A stretch of 41,887 bases of DNA from Patescibacteria group bacterium (GTDB lineage: Bacteria; Patescibacteriota; Doudnabacteria; UBA920). Below are positions 16,431-21,994 of the stretch, in pieces. The stretch is from assembly GCA_013387205.1 (NCBI GenBank), contig WARV01000014.1:1-41887 (forward strand), in the 5' to 3' direction. Numbering within the stretch: position 1 is the stretch's first letter; each line of letters starts with the position of its first letter. Position numbers and translations under genes: made by a program. A model generated the notes under the pieces. The model searched no databases. It had not been told where the DNA came from and saw only the letters and a list, made by a program, of their open reading frames with translations.

Positions 16431-16593
16431 GAAGTGGTCTCAAAAGCTGCTTTTCAGGCGAAATTACAGAATGTTGGGCAGATTGGCACAAAGAATTTTT
16501 GATGTTTAGCTGGAAGCTAAGCAGAACAAAATTTTTGTGACAAGATGCCAATATTCTGGAATTGCAGCCAAAATGAGGTTTTGAGACCACTTC
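16431..16593. repeat. 163-nt imperfect hairpin
   Basis: The left arm begins GAAGTGGTCTCAAAA (16431-16445) and the right arm ends TTTTGAGACCACTTC (16579-16593). Pairing continues with mismatches almost to the centre (TTTAGCTGGAAGCTAA). Matching blocks include CAGAAT/ATTCTG, GGCA-CACAAA/TTTGTGACAAG and TTAGCT/AGCTAA. The structure could be a miniature inverted-repeat element or a transcribed hairpin RNA. Confidence 0.75.
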
Positions 16594-16671
16594 TACCATC
16601 ATTAATATTCATAAAAGACGATGAGAAAGCGAATTTTTGACGAGCCGTCCACAAAAGCCAAAAAAAGGGAT

Positions 16672-16704
16672 ATAAAAAAGCGCCCACGCATGAAAATGCG
16701 TGGG
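16672..16704 (-). terminator. Rho-independent terminator of the JAMM-type gene
   Basis: On the minus strand CCCACGCAT / ATGCGTGGG (16704-16683) forms a 9-bp stem with a 4-nt loop, followed by CGCTTTTTT. It lies about 40 nt beyond the stop codon at 16745. A second small palindrome, GGTTTGCGCAAACC, lies between. Confidence 0.85.
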
Positions 16705-16744
16705 GCTGGTTTGCGCAAACCCTCAGCTTTCGCAGGGCGGATAA

Positions 16745-17467
16745 TCACAAAACAATAATCCTGTCCCGAAGCGGCAGCGGCTTAAACAAGCGATTCAAAA
16801 AATTACGCCTGGCTTTCTCGGTCGGCATCCGGCAGGAGTCTTGGTTAGCGATCTTATTTATAGCCATGGACCGGAAAGACGGAAACGCAAGCTCCATAAA
16901 CAGCATTGAAGAACTGGTCGTGATACTCCCGTCATACCTAATGCCTTCCTTCAAGGGAATTCCGCTAATGTCAGGAATCTCATCCATGAATGACTCAAGG
17001 ATTTTAACATTTGAATCGATATTCCTACGGTCACCCGAAAAATGATATCCTGACATTACCCCGTCAAAATTGCCAATAACCATCCGAGGCGGAAAAAAGG
17101 CAGAGTGCGGGCACATTCTCACATGCCAACTCTTCCAGATTTTTGTCTGGTATAACCCGCCAAGAAAATCATGCCAAGAAGGCAAACATCCGCCACTCTC
17201 TTTACCTGTTGGATGGACATGAAAATCCATCGCGAGACCGCGGGGTATTTTGCCCATATTGGAATGAATGTCCTCTAAATTCCTTTTGGTATCTTCAGGA
17301 TCCCATGTCAGGCTATGTTCAGTGCCAAAAACCACCGGGGTCACTGCCAAGCAATAATCGTGGGTGATATACGCGCAAAAACCGGTTTCGCGTCTTTGCA
17401 GTTTTGATTGCTCTATACAAAGGCTAATTATGTAATTCAAATGAAGAAAAACTGAGTTAGGCAGCAT
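16745..17467 (-). CDS. Orphan protein with JAMM/MPN+-type metalloprotease motif
   Basis: A 240-residue protein not recognised as any named family. It contains an ordered JAMM-like set: Glu27 (RRETGF), His83-x-His85-Pro86 (DFHVHPTG), and Ser97-x-x-Asp100 (LPSWHDF). This matches the E...HxHP...SxxD zinc-site pattern of MPN+ isopeptidases and RadC-like proteins, although the HxHP-to-Ser spacing (10) is longer than usual (6). No membrane span or signal peptide is seen. It has a strong Shine-Dalgarno (AAGGAGGG), a near-consensus promoter and its own terminator, and starts 50 nt from the divergent miaA. No ubiquitin-like or E1-like partner was seen. JAMM assignment is an inference. Confidence 0.6.
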   Translation of the reverse strand: MLPNSVFLHLNYIISLCIEQSKLQRRETGFCAYITHDYCLAVTPVVFGTEHSLTWDPEDTKRNLEDIHSNMGKIPRGLAMDFHVHPTGKESGGCLPSWHDFLGGLYQTKIWKSWHVRMCPHSAFFPPRMVIGNFDGVMSGYHFSGDRRNIDSNVKILESFMDEIPDISGIPLKEGIRYDGSITTSSSMLFMELAFPSFRSMAINKIANQDSCRMPTEKARRNFLNRLFKPLPLRDRIIVL

Positions 17468-17494
17468 TATCCCTCCTTTTTCAACTGGCTAATT

Positions 17495-17523
17495 AGTATG
17501 CCAATAATCCAAAATTATGTCAA
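17495..17523 (-). promoter_or_regulatory. Near-consensus promoter of the JAMM-type gene
   Basis: On the minus strand TTGACA (17523-17518) is followed after 17 nt by CATACT (17500-17495). The -35 box overlaps the start codon of divergent miaA. The ribosome binding site AAGGAGGG lies a few bases before the ATG at 17467. Confidence 0.75.
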
Positions 17524-18470
17524 CAATAGATAAAATTTTAGTAATTGTCGGTCCGACATCGTCCGGCAAATCGGAACTGGCGGTCAAGCTTGCAAAGCGT
17601 TTTAAAGGCGAAATAATTTCCGCAGACAGCAGGCAGGTTTACAGAGACATGAACTTAGGAACCGGCAAGGTTGAAGGAAAATGGAAATTTTGTAAAAACC
17701 GCGGCCGCGGTTTTTACAAAACGAAAGTATACGTTTACAAAAACACCCCCCACTATTTAATTGATTTTGCCAATCCAAAGAAACAATATTCCGTATCGCA
17801 ATTCCAAAAACAGGCAAAAAAAACGATTGCGGATATTTTTAAGCGCGGCCGCTTGCCAATAATCTGCGGCGGCACCGGACATTTTATCGACGCGGTTGTT
17901 TATAACCAGAACTTGCCGGAAGTTCCGCCCAACCCTACACTCCGCAAAGAATTGGACAAGCAAAGCAACGAACAATTACTTGAATATTTAAAACAGCTCG
18001 ATCCTGACAGAGCCTCTGTTATAGATTGGCACAACAAGCGCCGTTTAATCCGCGCTTTGGAAATTATTATCACTACAGGCAAGCCCGTTCCGCCTGTAGG
18101 GGCGGATACTATCCGCCCTCTACAATATGATGTATTATGGCTCGGCATCAATCTTCCCCAAGACGATCTTTATAAAAAAATCGACAAGCGTTTAAAGCAA
18201 AGGCTAAAGGCCGGAATGATAAAAGAAGTCCAAAAATTGCGCAAGCAGGGGTTATCGTGGAAAAGATTGGATGATTTTGGATTGGAATACAGATACATAT
18301 CGCTTTATCTGCAAAAAAAATTATCTTACGATGAAATGTTTACCCAGCTCTCTTACGCGATTAAGCACTACTCCAAACGCCAGCTGACCTGGTGGAAAAG
18401 GAATAAAGAAATAAATTGGATTAGTAATTATAAACAAGCAGCGGGCACGGTTGCAAAATTTTTTAAATGA
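17517..18470 (+). CDS. miaA: tRNA dimethylallyltransferase, with two palindrome-derived inserts
   Basis: A 317-residue enzyme that transfers the isopentenyl group of DMAPP to A37 of tRNAs reading UNN codons. The P-loop is GPTSSGKSE (12-20). ISADSRQVYRDMNLGTGK and ICGGTGHFIDAV are diagnostic, and the C-terminal KHYSKRQLTWWKR matches the family. Two segments look inserted: residues 58-68 (FCKNRGRGFYK), encoded by a perfect 34-nt palindrome, and residues about 193-201 (PVGADTIRP), encoded by a GTAG-type REP. Both lie in loops between conserved motifs and keep the frame open. No methylthiotransferase gene is nearby. Confidence 0.96.
   Translation: MSTIDKILVIVGPTSSGKSELAVKLAKRFKGEIISADSRQVYRDMNLGTGKVEGKWKFCKNRGRGFYKTKVYVYKNTPHYLIDFANPKKQYSVSQFQKQAKKTIADIFKRGRLPIICGGTGHFIDAVVYNQNLPEVPPNPTLRKELDKQSNEQLLEYLKQLDPDRASVIDWHNKRRLIRALEIIITTGKPVPPVGADTIRPLQYDVLWLGINLPQDDLYKKIDKRLKQRLKAGMIKEVQKLRKQGLSWKRLDDFGLEYRYISLYLQKKLSYDEMFTQLSYAIKHYSKRQLTWWKRNKEINWISNYKQAAGTVAKFFK
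17688..17721. repeat. Perfect 34-nt palindrome inside miaA
   Basis: The left arm TTTTGTAAAAACCGCGG (17688-17704) is followed directly by its exact complement (17705-17721). It encodes residues 58-68 and starts on a codon boundary. Being palindromic, it encodes the same peptide on the opposite strand. Confidence 0.9.
18095..18124 (+). repeat. REP-type palindrome inside miaA
   Basis: TGTAG followed by GGGCGGAT-act-ATCCGCCC and then TCTACA. The 5' GTAG plus hairpin layout is that of REP sequences recognised by RAYT transposases. It is read in frame as Val-Gly-Ala-Asp-Thr-Ile-Arg-Pro. Confidence 0.85.
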
Positions 18471-18478
18471 TATATAAT
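18451..18478 (+). promoter_or_regulatory. Promoter of the 62-aa orphan gene
   Basis: TTGCAA (18451-18456), 16 nt, TATAAT (18473-18478). It overlaps the end of miaA and precedes an AAGGAGG site at 18488-18494. Confidence 0.7.
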
Positions 18479-18500
18479 AATCCCTGCAAGGAGGCAAAAC

Positions 18501-18689
18501 ATGGCAGGGACTAATTCGCCCCGTGTAAATGAACTGTTCGGCTGCATGAAAAATTCGTATCAACCCGAACGATTGGAGCTGTTCAAACAAACCCAAGAAG
18601 AATCGGGCAAGTCGGTACCAACCAAACCCCGCGGCCTTAGGCCACCCACGCCGGAAGAATTCAAGGATGCGCTGTTAGAAACCGTATGA
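18501..18689 (+). CDS. Small orphan protein (62 aa)
   Basis: A 62-residue hydrophilic protein with no recognised family. It is rich in Glu, Lys, Pro and Asn (KPRGLRPPTPEEFKDALLE near the C-terminus) and has no membrane span. Coding is supported by a strong AAGGAGG ribosome binding site 6 nt before the ATG, a consensus-like promoter upstream and an intrinsic terminator 22 nt downstream. It is a monocistronic unit between miaA and the next small gene. Function unknown. Confidence 0.75.
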   Translation: MAGTNSPRVNELFGCMKNSYQPERLELFKQTQEESGKSVPTKPRGLRPPTPEEFKDALLETV

Positions 18690-18710
18690 ACCAAAACGGC
18701 ACCGTCATAG

Positions 18711-18745
18711 CGAGGACCATCAACACTGGTCCTCGTGTTTTTTTA
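18711..18745 (+). terminator. Terminator after the 62-aa gene
   Basis: CGAGGACCA / TGGTCCTCG (18711-18735) with a 7-nt loop, followed by TGTTTTTTTA. A textbook intrinsic terminator on the plus strand. Confidence 0.92.
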
Positions 18746-18776
18746 TTTGAAAATATCCGCGTGTTTAAGCCAAGGG

Positions 18777-18805
18777 TTGATTTATCCTCAAAAACCTGCT
18801 AAAAT
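18777..18805 (+). promoter_or_regulatory. Promoter of the 77-aa/111-aa gene pair
   Basis: TTGATT (18777-18782), 17 nt, TAAAAT (18800-18805), upstream of an AAGGAGG ribosome binding site at 18821-18827. Confidence 0.65.
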
Positions 18806-18831
18806 TTTGCAAATCTATTTAAGGAGGTATT

Positions 18832-19065
18832 TTGGAAATACAAGGCTCAGTTTTGGCAGTGGTGGTGCGCATTGATACTGGCCCTAAAGGCCAGTTCGCA
18901 TTCTGCAAAGCAGACGGCTTTGAAAGATCTATCACCATTTCCCTATCTCCGGAATTTTGGGAAGTATCAAGAATGCCCAAACCCGGAGACATAGTAAGGC
19001 TTTCGGATGTAAAAAAATGCTGGCGCGGTTGGAGAGCGTTTAAAGGTAGTTTAAACTGCAGTTAG
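18832..19065 (+). CDS. Small basic protein, possible OB-like fold (77 aa)
   Basis: A 77-residue protein starting at TTG, chosen because AAGGAGG lies 4 nt upstream and no ATG or GTG gives a better spacing. The pattern GSVLAVVVRIDTGPKGQFAFCKADG...ISLSPEFWE...PKPGDIVRLSDVKKCWRGWRAF has alternating beta strands and a GDIVRLSDV segment, as in small OB-fold nucleic-acid-binding proteins. This is a resemblance only. It is probably co-transcribed with the 111-aa gene 32 nt downstream. Confidence 0.68.
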   Translation: MEIQGSVLAVVVRIDTGPKGQFAFCKADGFERSITISLSPEFWEVSRMPKPGDIVRLSDVKKCWRGWRAFKGSLNCS

Positions 19066-19097
19066 ATAAACCGACAGAAAAGGATAGAGCAATACAG

Positions 19098-19433
19098 ATG
19101 AAGAAAGCAGTTAAGCAGCAGAATGGTTTTGGGGTTTCGGAACTAATCAGGAAAGAGACAATGGAGTTGTTTAAAGCAGTCGGTTACGACCAGGTCATTC
19201 ATCTCGAATTCATCATACAGGAAGTAAGGCTGGTGATGGAAAGAATGATGCCTAAGCGCGGCTACAAAGGGTTCAGGCTGCACACAGATTTCATGCGCGT
19301 GGCATTGCTCGGCGGGGGTTCCAAGTTTGTCCTGTGCCAAAACATGGTGTGGATTATGGATACGCCGCCTGACATCACTTACAGAAGGCAGCAGCAGAGA
19401 AGGAAGAAAAAGAGAGCGGTAACAAGAGCCTAA
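19098..19433 (+). CDS. Small basic orphan protein (111 aa)
   Basis: A 111-residue protein with a mostly helical N-terminal half (SELIRKETMELFKAVGYDQVIHLEFIIQEVRLVMERMM) and a very basic C-terminus (RRQQQRRKKKRAVTRA), suggesting nucleic-acid contact. Not recognised. It has only a weak AGGATAG ribosome binding site and may be translationally coupled to the preceding 77-aa gene. An intrinsic terminator follows directly. Confidence 0.7.
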   Translation: MKKAVKQQNGFGVSELIRKETMELFKAVGYDQVIHLEFIIQEVRLVMERMMPKRGYKGFRLHTDFMRVALLGGGSKFVLCQNMVWIMDTPPDITYRRQQQRRKKKRAVTRA

Positions 19434-19444
19434 AGGTAGCATTG

Positions 19445-19491
19445 CAGGCAGGAACAGGGCTTATCCGTTCCTGCCTGTTTTCTTTTGTTTT
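19445..19491 (+). terminator. Terminator after the 111-aa gene
   Basis: CAGGCAGGAAC (19445-19455) pairs with GTTCCTGCCTG (19467-19477), followed by TTTTCTTTTG. Confidence 0.9.
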
Positions 19492-19517
19492 AAAATATGG
19501 CGTAAATAAGCCTAAAT

Positions 19518-19589
19518 GAATGGCTCAACCCACGGTTGAGCCATTCGTGATGTTACAAAGGGCATCCCCCATTGGGGGATGCCCTTTGT
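19518..19589. repeat. Two adjacent strong hairpins
   Basis: GAATGGCTCAACC / GGTTGAGCCATTC (19518-19546), then ACAAAGGGCATCCCCC / GGGGGATGCCCTTTGT (19555-19589). The second stem is perfect and GC-rich. Only short T-runs follow, so they may be RNA-stabilising hairpins or dispersed palindromes rather than terminators. Confidence 0.7.
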
Positions 19590-19642
19590 TTGATTGCTCC
19601 TAAATTTCACCATCACCCGAAGGGTGACTATATTCTGAATTC

Positions 19643-19671
19643 TTGCTTCTTATTTCCATTTAATTTATAAT
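19643..19671 (+). promoter_or_regulatory. Promoter of the 49-aa/50-aa gene pair
   Basis: TTGCTT (19643-19648), 17 nt, TATAAT (19666-19671), then GGAAGGAGG as ribosome binding site. Confidence 0.75.
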
Positions 19672-19696
19672 CTCTTGGAAGGAGGAAGTATAAAAG

Positions 19697-19846
19697 ATGG
19701 AGATTAACGGAATACCGTTCCTAACACAGGATGAGGAAAACCTCCAAAGCGAAACCAAATCCGACGAAGAAGTCGAATCGGTAGACCTCGGCGGCTTGGA
19801 ATTTCCCTCGCACGACAGCAATTTCGATTCTCACGGAGGTCGGTAA
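19697..19846 (+). CDS. Small acidic orphan protein (49 aa)
   Basis: A 49-residue very acidic protein (MEINGIPFLTQDEENLQ, then KSDEEVESVDLGGLEF, ending SHGGR). No family recognised and no membrane span. Support comes from the promoter, a strong AAGGAGG site about 10 nt upstream, and a second small gene beginning 2 nt after its stop, which gives a compact two-gene unit. Antisense readings over this stretch lack such signals. Confidence 0.68.
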   Translation: MEINGIPFLTQDEENLQSETKSDEEVESVDLGGLEFPSHDSNFDSHGGR

Positions 19847-19847
19847 T

Positions 19848-20000
19848 ATGTCGGCTGGTTTAGAAACAAGGTTGCTTTCAGATTTCGAAGAGACAGAAGG
19901 AGCAGAAAACTTCGAAAAAAACCTTTCCCAAACATCACCACCACCTCTGCCGGCAGAGGTCGTCGAAGGAATTCGGCAAGGCACATACCCGCCGTGGTAA
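19848..20000 (+). CDS. Small orphan protein (50 aa)
   Basis: A 50-residue protein (MSAGLETRLLSDFEETEGAE, then a proline-rich SPPPLPAEVVEG and C-terminal GTYPPW). Its ribosome binding site GGAGGT lies within the end of the preceding gene, 7 nt before the ATG, and the two genes are 1 nt apart, so translational coupling is likely. A strong hairpin follows the stop codon. Function unknown. The pair could be a small two-component unit, but no toxin or antitoxin motif was recognised. Confidence 0.68.
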   Translation: MSAGLETRLLSDFEETEGAENFEKNLSQTSPPPLPAEVVEGIRQGTYPPW

Positions 20001-20006
20001 AACAAA

Positions 20007-20037
20007 GACCGTTGGACAAGCAGCTTGTCCAACGGTC
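20007..20037. terminator. Hairpin after the 50-aa gene
   Basis: GACCGTTGGACAAG / CTTGTCCAACGGTC with a 3-nt loop, followed by GCATTATTTTAT. It likely ends the small plus-strand unit and may also serve the converging gatB transcript. Confidence 0.8.
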
Positions 20038-20064
20038 GCATTATTTTATCCATATTTATGTTAT

Positions 20065-21636
20065 TTACCCTTGCATTTTTTTCCTAAGCAAATCGTTTAT
20101 TACAGAAGGATTACCTTTTCCCTTTAATTCCTTCATTGCCTGACCGACTAAGAAGCCGAAAGATTTTTCCGCCCCGGCTTTAAAATCCGCTACGGCTTTG
20201 GGATTATCGGCAACCACTTTATCAATTACCGAAGATATCGCTCCTTCATCGCTAACCTGGTGCAATCCTAAATCTTCCACAATACTGGACGGCTCGCCGC
20301 CTTTTTCAAACATCACCTTAAACACCTGCTTGGCCGCGCTGCTAGAAATTTTTCCTTGTTGGATTAGTTTCATCAGTTCCGCCAAATTTTCCGCAACCAC
20401 ATTGGACTCCTGCGGATTCATCCCCGACCCATTAAGCAAAGCACTAAAATCCTGCAAGCACCAGTTGGCCGCGCTCTTAATAAGCTGGTTGCGGTCAAGA
20501 CCTTGCTCCTGCGTCATCCATTCGTCAATTTCACTGACCACTTCCTCAAAGTAGCAGGCCATTTCTTTCCAATTGATCAAATTCTCAACATCAATGGCAG
20601 GCAAACCATATTCTTCCAAAAATCTCTTTCTTTTTTGCGATGGCAATTCAGGCAAGCTGCGTTTGAGTTCGCTTAAATATTCCTGTGTAAATTGCAGAAC
20701 CGGCAAATCCGGATCCGGGAAGTAGCGATAGTCATTTGCCTCTTCTTTTGATCTCTGTTCCACTGTCACGCCCTGCTTTTCATTCCAGCCCATTGTCACC
20801 TGCTTGGGTATGCCACCTTCTTTCAAAATTTCCGTCTGACGGGCGATTTCGTAATTAATCGCAGCCTCGGCAAATTTGAAAGAGTTAATGTTCTTTACTT
20901 CAACTTTATATTTGGGCAAAGTGGTTTCGCCAGGCTTGCGCACGGAAATATTTGGCTCAACGCGCATGGTGCCTTTTTCCATATCAGCACTAGACGCTCC
21001 GACATAGCGGACAATATTTCTAAGCTCCTGCAAAAAGACGCGTGCCTCTTCCCCGCTCTCTATCTCCGGTTCAGTTACGATTTCCAAAAGAGCACAACCG
21101 GCGCGGTTATAATCTACCAAACTATAAGGTAATCCGTCAGGATGCACATTCTTTCCCGCGTCTTCTTCTAAATGAGCGCGTGTAATGCCAATACGTTTAA
21201 TGTGTTTTCCTGTCGGGGAAGATCCCATCTTCCCCTCTTCGGACTGGCGGATAAGATCCGCCCCTACATCGCTGATATCACCCAATATCTCAATATCCAA
21301 ATACCCATTTTTCGAAATCGGTTGGTCATACTGCGAAATTTGGTAGCCCTTTGGCAAATCCGGATAAAAATAATGCTTGCGGTCGAACTTGGACCATTCG
21401 TCAATCTGGCAATTCAAAGCCAGGCCAACCAAAGCAGCAAGCCTTATTGCCTCTTTATTCGCAACAGGCAAAGTTCCCGGCTGAGCCGTGACAATCTCAT
21501 CTATGTTAGTATTCGGATTCGTCTCGTCCGGATTAAACGGGGCAGGGCTGAACATCTTAGACTTGGTAGCAAGCTCTACATGTATCTCAAACCCAATCAC
21601 CGGCTTGTATTCATTTGATGGCTCAAAGTTTTTCAT
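20065..21636 (-). CDS. gatB: Asp/Glu-tRNA amidotransferase subunit B
   Basis: A 523-residue kinase/transamidase subunit of GatCAB, which makes Gln-tRNA-Gln and/or Asn-tRNA-Asn from mischarged precursors. Signatures are GFEIHVELATKSKMFS, PGTLPVANKEAI, DRKHYFYPDLPKGYQISQ, RAHLEEDAGKNVH and the C-terminal YqeY-like tail domain (VGQAMKELKGKGNPSVINDLL). Residues about 122-142 (DVGADLIR...GKMGSSPTG) are extra relative to the family. They are encoded by a pair of REP-type palindromes inserted just before the conserved KRIGITRAHLEEDAGK motif. The frame is intact. Confidence 0.97.
   Translation of the reverse strand: MKNFEPSNEYKPVIGFEIHVELATKSKMFSPAPFNPDETNPNTNIDEIVTAQPGTLPVANKEAIRLAALVGLALNCQIDEWSKFDRKHYFYPDLPKGYQISQYDQPISKNGYLDIEILGDISDVGADLIRQSEEGKMGSSPTGKHIKRIGITRAHLEEDAGKNVHPDGLPYSLVDYNRAGCALLEIVTEPEIESGEEARVFLQELRNIVRYVGASSADMEKGTMRVEPNISVRKPGETTLPKYKVEVKNINSFKFAEAAINYEIARQTEILKEGGIPKQVTMGWNEKQGVTVEQRSKEEANDYRYFPDPDLPVLQFTQEYLSELKRSLPELPSQKRKRFLEEYGLPAIDVENLINWKEMACYFEEVVSEIDEWMTQEQGLDRNQLIKSAANWCLQDFSALLNGSGMNPQESNVVAENLAELMKLIQQGKISSSAAKQVFKVMFEKGGEPSSIVEDLGLHQVSDEGAISSVIDKVVADNPKAVADFKAGAEKSFGFLVGQAMKELKGKGNPSVINDLLRKKMQG
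21211..21268. repeat. Inverted pair of REP palindromes inside gatB
   Basis: Plus strand: GTCGGGGAAGAT-ccc-ATCTTCCCC, a 10-nt spacer, then GGCGGAT-aag-ATCCGCC-CCTACA. The second unit is GTAG-GGGCGGAT... on the minus strand. Two convergent REPs with a short spacer resemble a bacterial interspersed mosaic element (BIME). Confidence 0.8.
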
Positions 21637-21641
21637 AAATA

Positions 21642-21938
21642 TTAGTAAAGCGCTTGATTTAATCCATAAACCATAATATCAAAACCCAAGCTTATTAGGA
21701 ACATAATAATAACCACTACAAACCCGATTATCCGACCAAAACTTTTAGGCATTTTATCAACTTTGTAGGCAAAGCTGTATATAAAGATAAAAACAATTAA
21801 GGGCAAAATCACCGCCCGGAACAAAAAAGCGGAATTAGAAACAAATATACTGTTCCTGCGGAGAAAGGAAAACCATAAATAATAAAGGGTTGGCAAAGCC
21901 ATTATTAAAGAAAATATGTGGGAAAAATATTTTTTCAT
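21642..21938 (-). CDS. Small three-span membrane protein
   Basis: A 98-residue hydrophobic protein. The ATG at 21938 (MKKYFSHIFSLIMALP) is preferred to a TTG 30 nt upstream. Three hydrophobic segments (about 5-22, 33-54, 67-90) with short Lys/Arg loops suggest an integral membrane protein. No family is recognised. It lies between gatA and gatB, ending 5 nt before the gatB start, so it is almost certainly part of the gatCAB transcript. Confidence 0.75.
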   Translation of the reverse strand: MKKYFSHIFSLIMALPTLYYLWFSFLRRNSIFVSNSAFLFRAVILPLIVFIFIYSFAYKVDKMPKSFGRIIGFVVVIIMFLISLGFDIMVYGLNQALY

Positions 21939-21994
21939 ATTTTGGGATTCTTCGTCTTCCGGTCGCAATTAAATCTCAGAATAACACCGTGAGA

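Larger units (their letters stand above)
16369..16744. other. 376-nt gap: hairpin element plus terminator, no supported gene
   Basis: This gap holds an AT-rich promoter-like stretch (16401-16425), the long hairpin at 16431-16593, and the terminator of the JAMM-type gene. A 61-codon reading on the minus strand (16417-16602) lies entirely within the hairpin and is not supported. Confidence 0.6.

Noticed and set aside
16417-16602. 61-codon minus-strand frame in the cupredoxin/JAMM gap
   Set aside because: It lies inside the 163-nt hairpin and its two halves mirror each other. No ribosome binding site.
16683-16742. Riboswitch-like multi-hairpin RNA
   Set aside because: The simplest reading is the intrinsic terminator of the JAMM gene plus one small palindrome. 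No known riboswitch core was recognised.
19143-19442. 99-codon minus-strand frame opposite the 111-aa gene
   Set aside because: Cys/His-rich antisense reading without start signals. The plus-strand gene fits its promoter and terminator.
19697-20000. Toxin-antitoxin pair
   Set aside because: The tight two-gene format is suggestive, but neither protein has a recognisable toxin, DNA-binding or nuclease motif.
19721-20053. 110-codon minus-strand frame opposite the 49- and 50-aa genes
   Set aside because: The plus-strand pair has a promoter, strong ribosome binding sites, tight spacing and a terminator. The minus frame has none and runs through the terminator.
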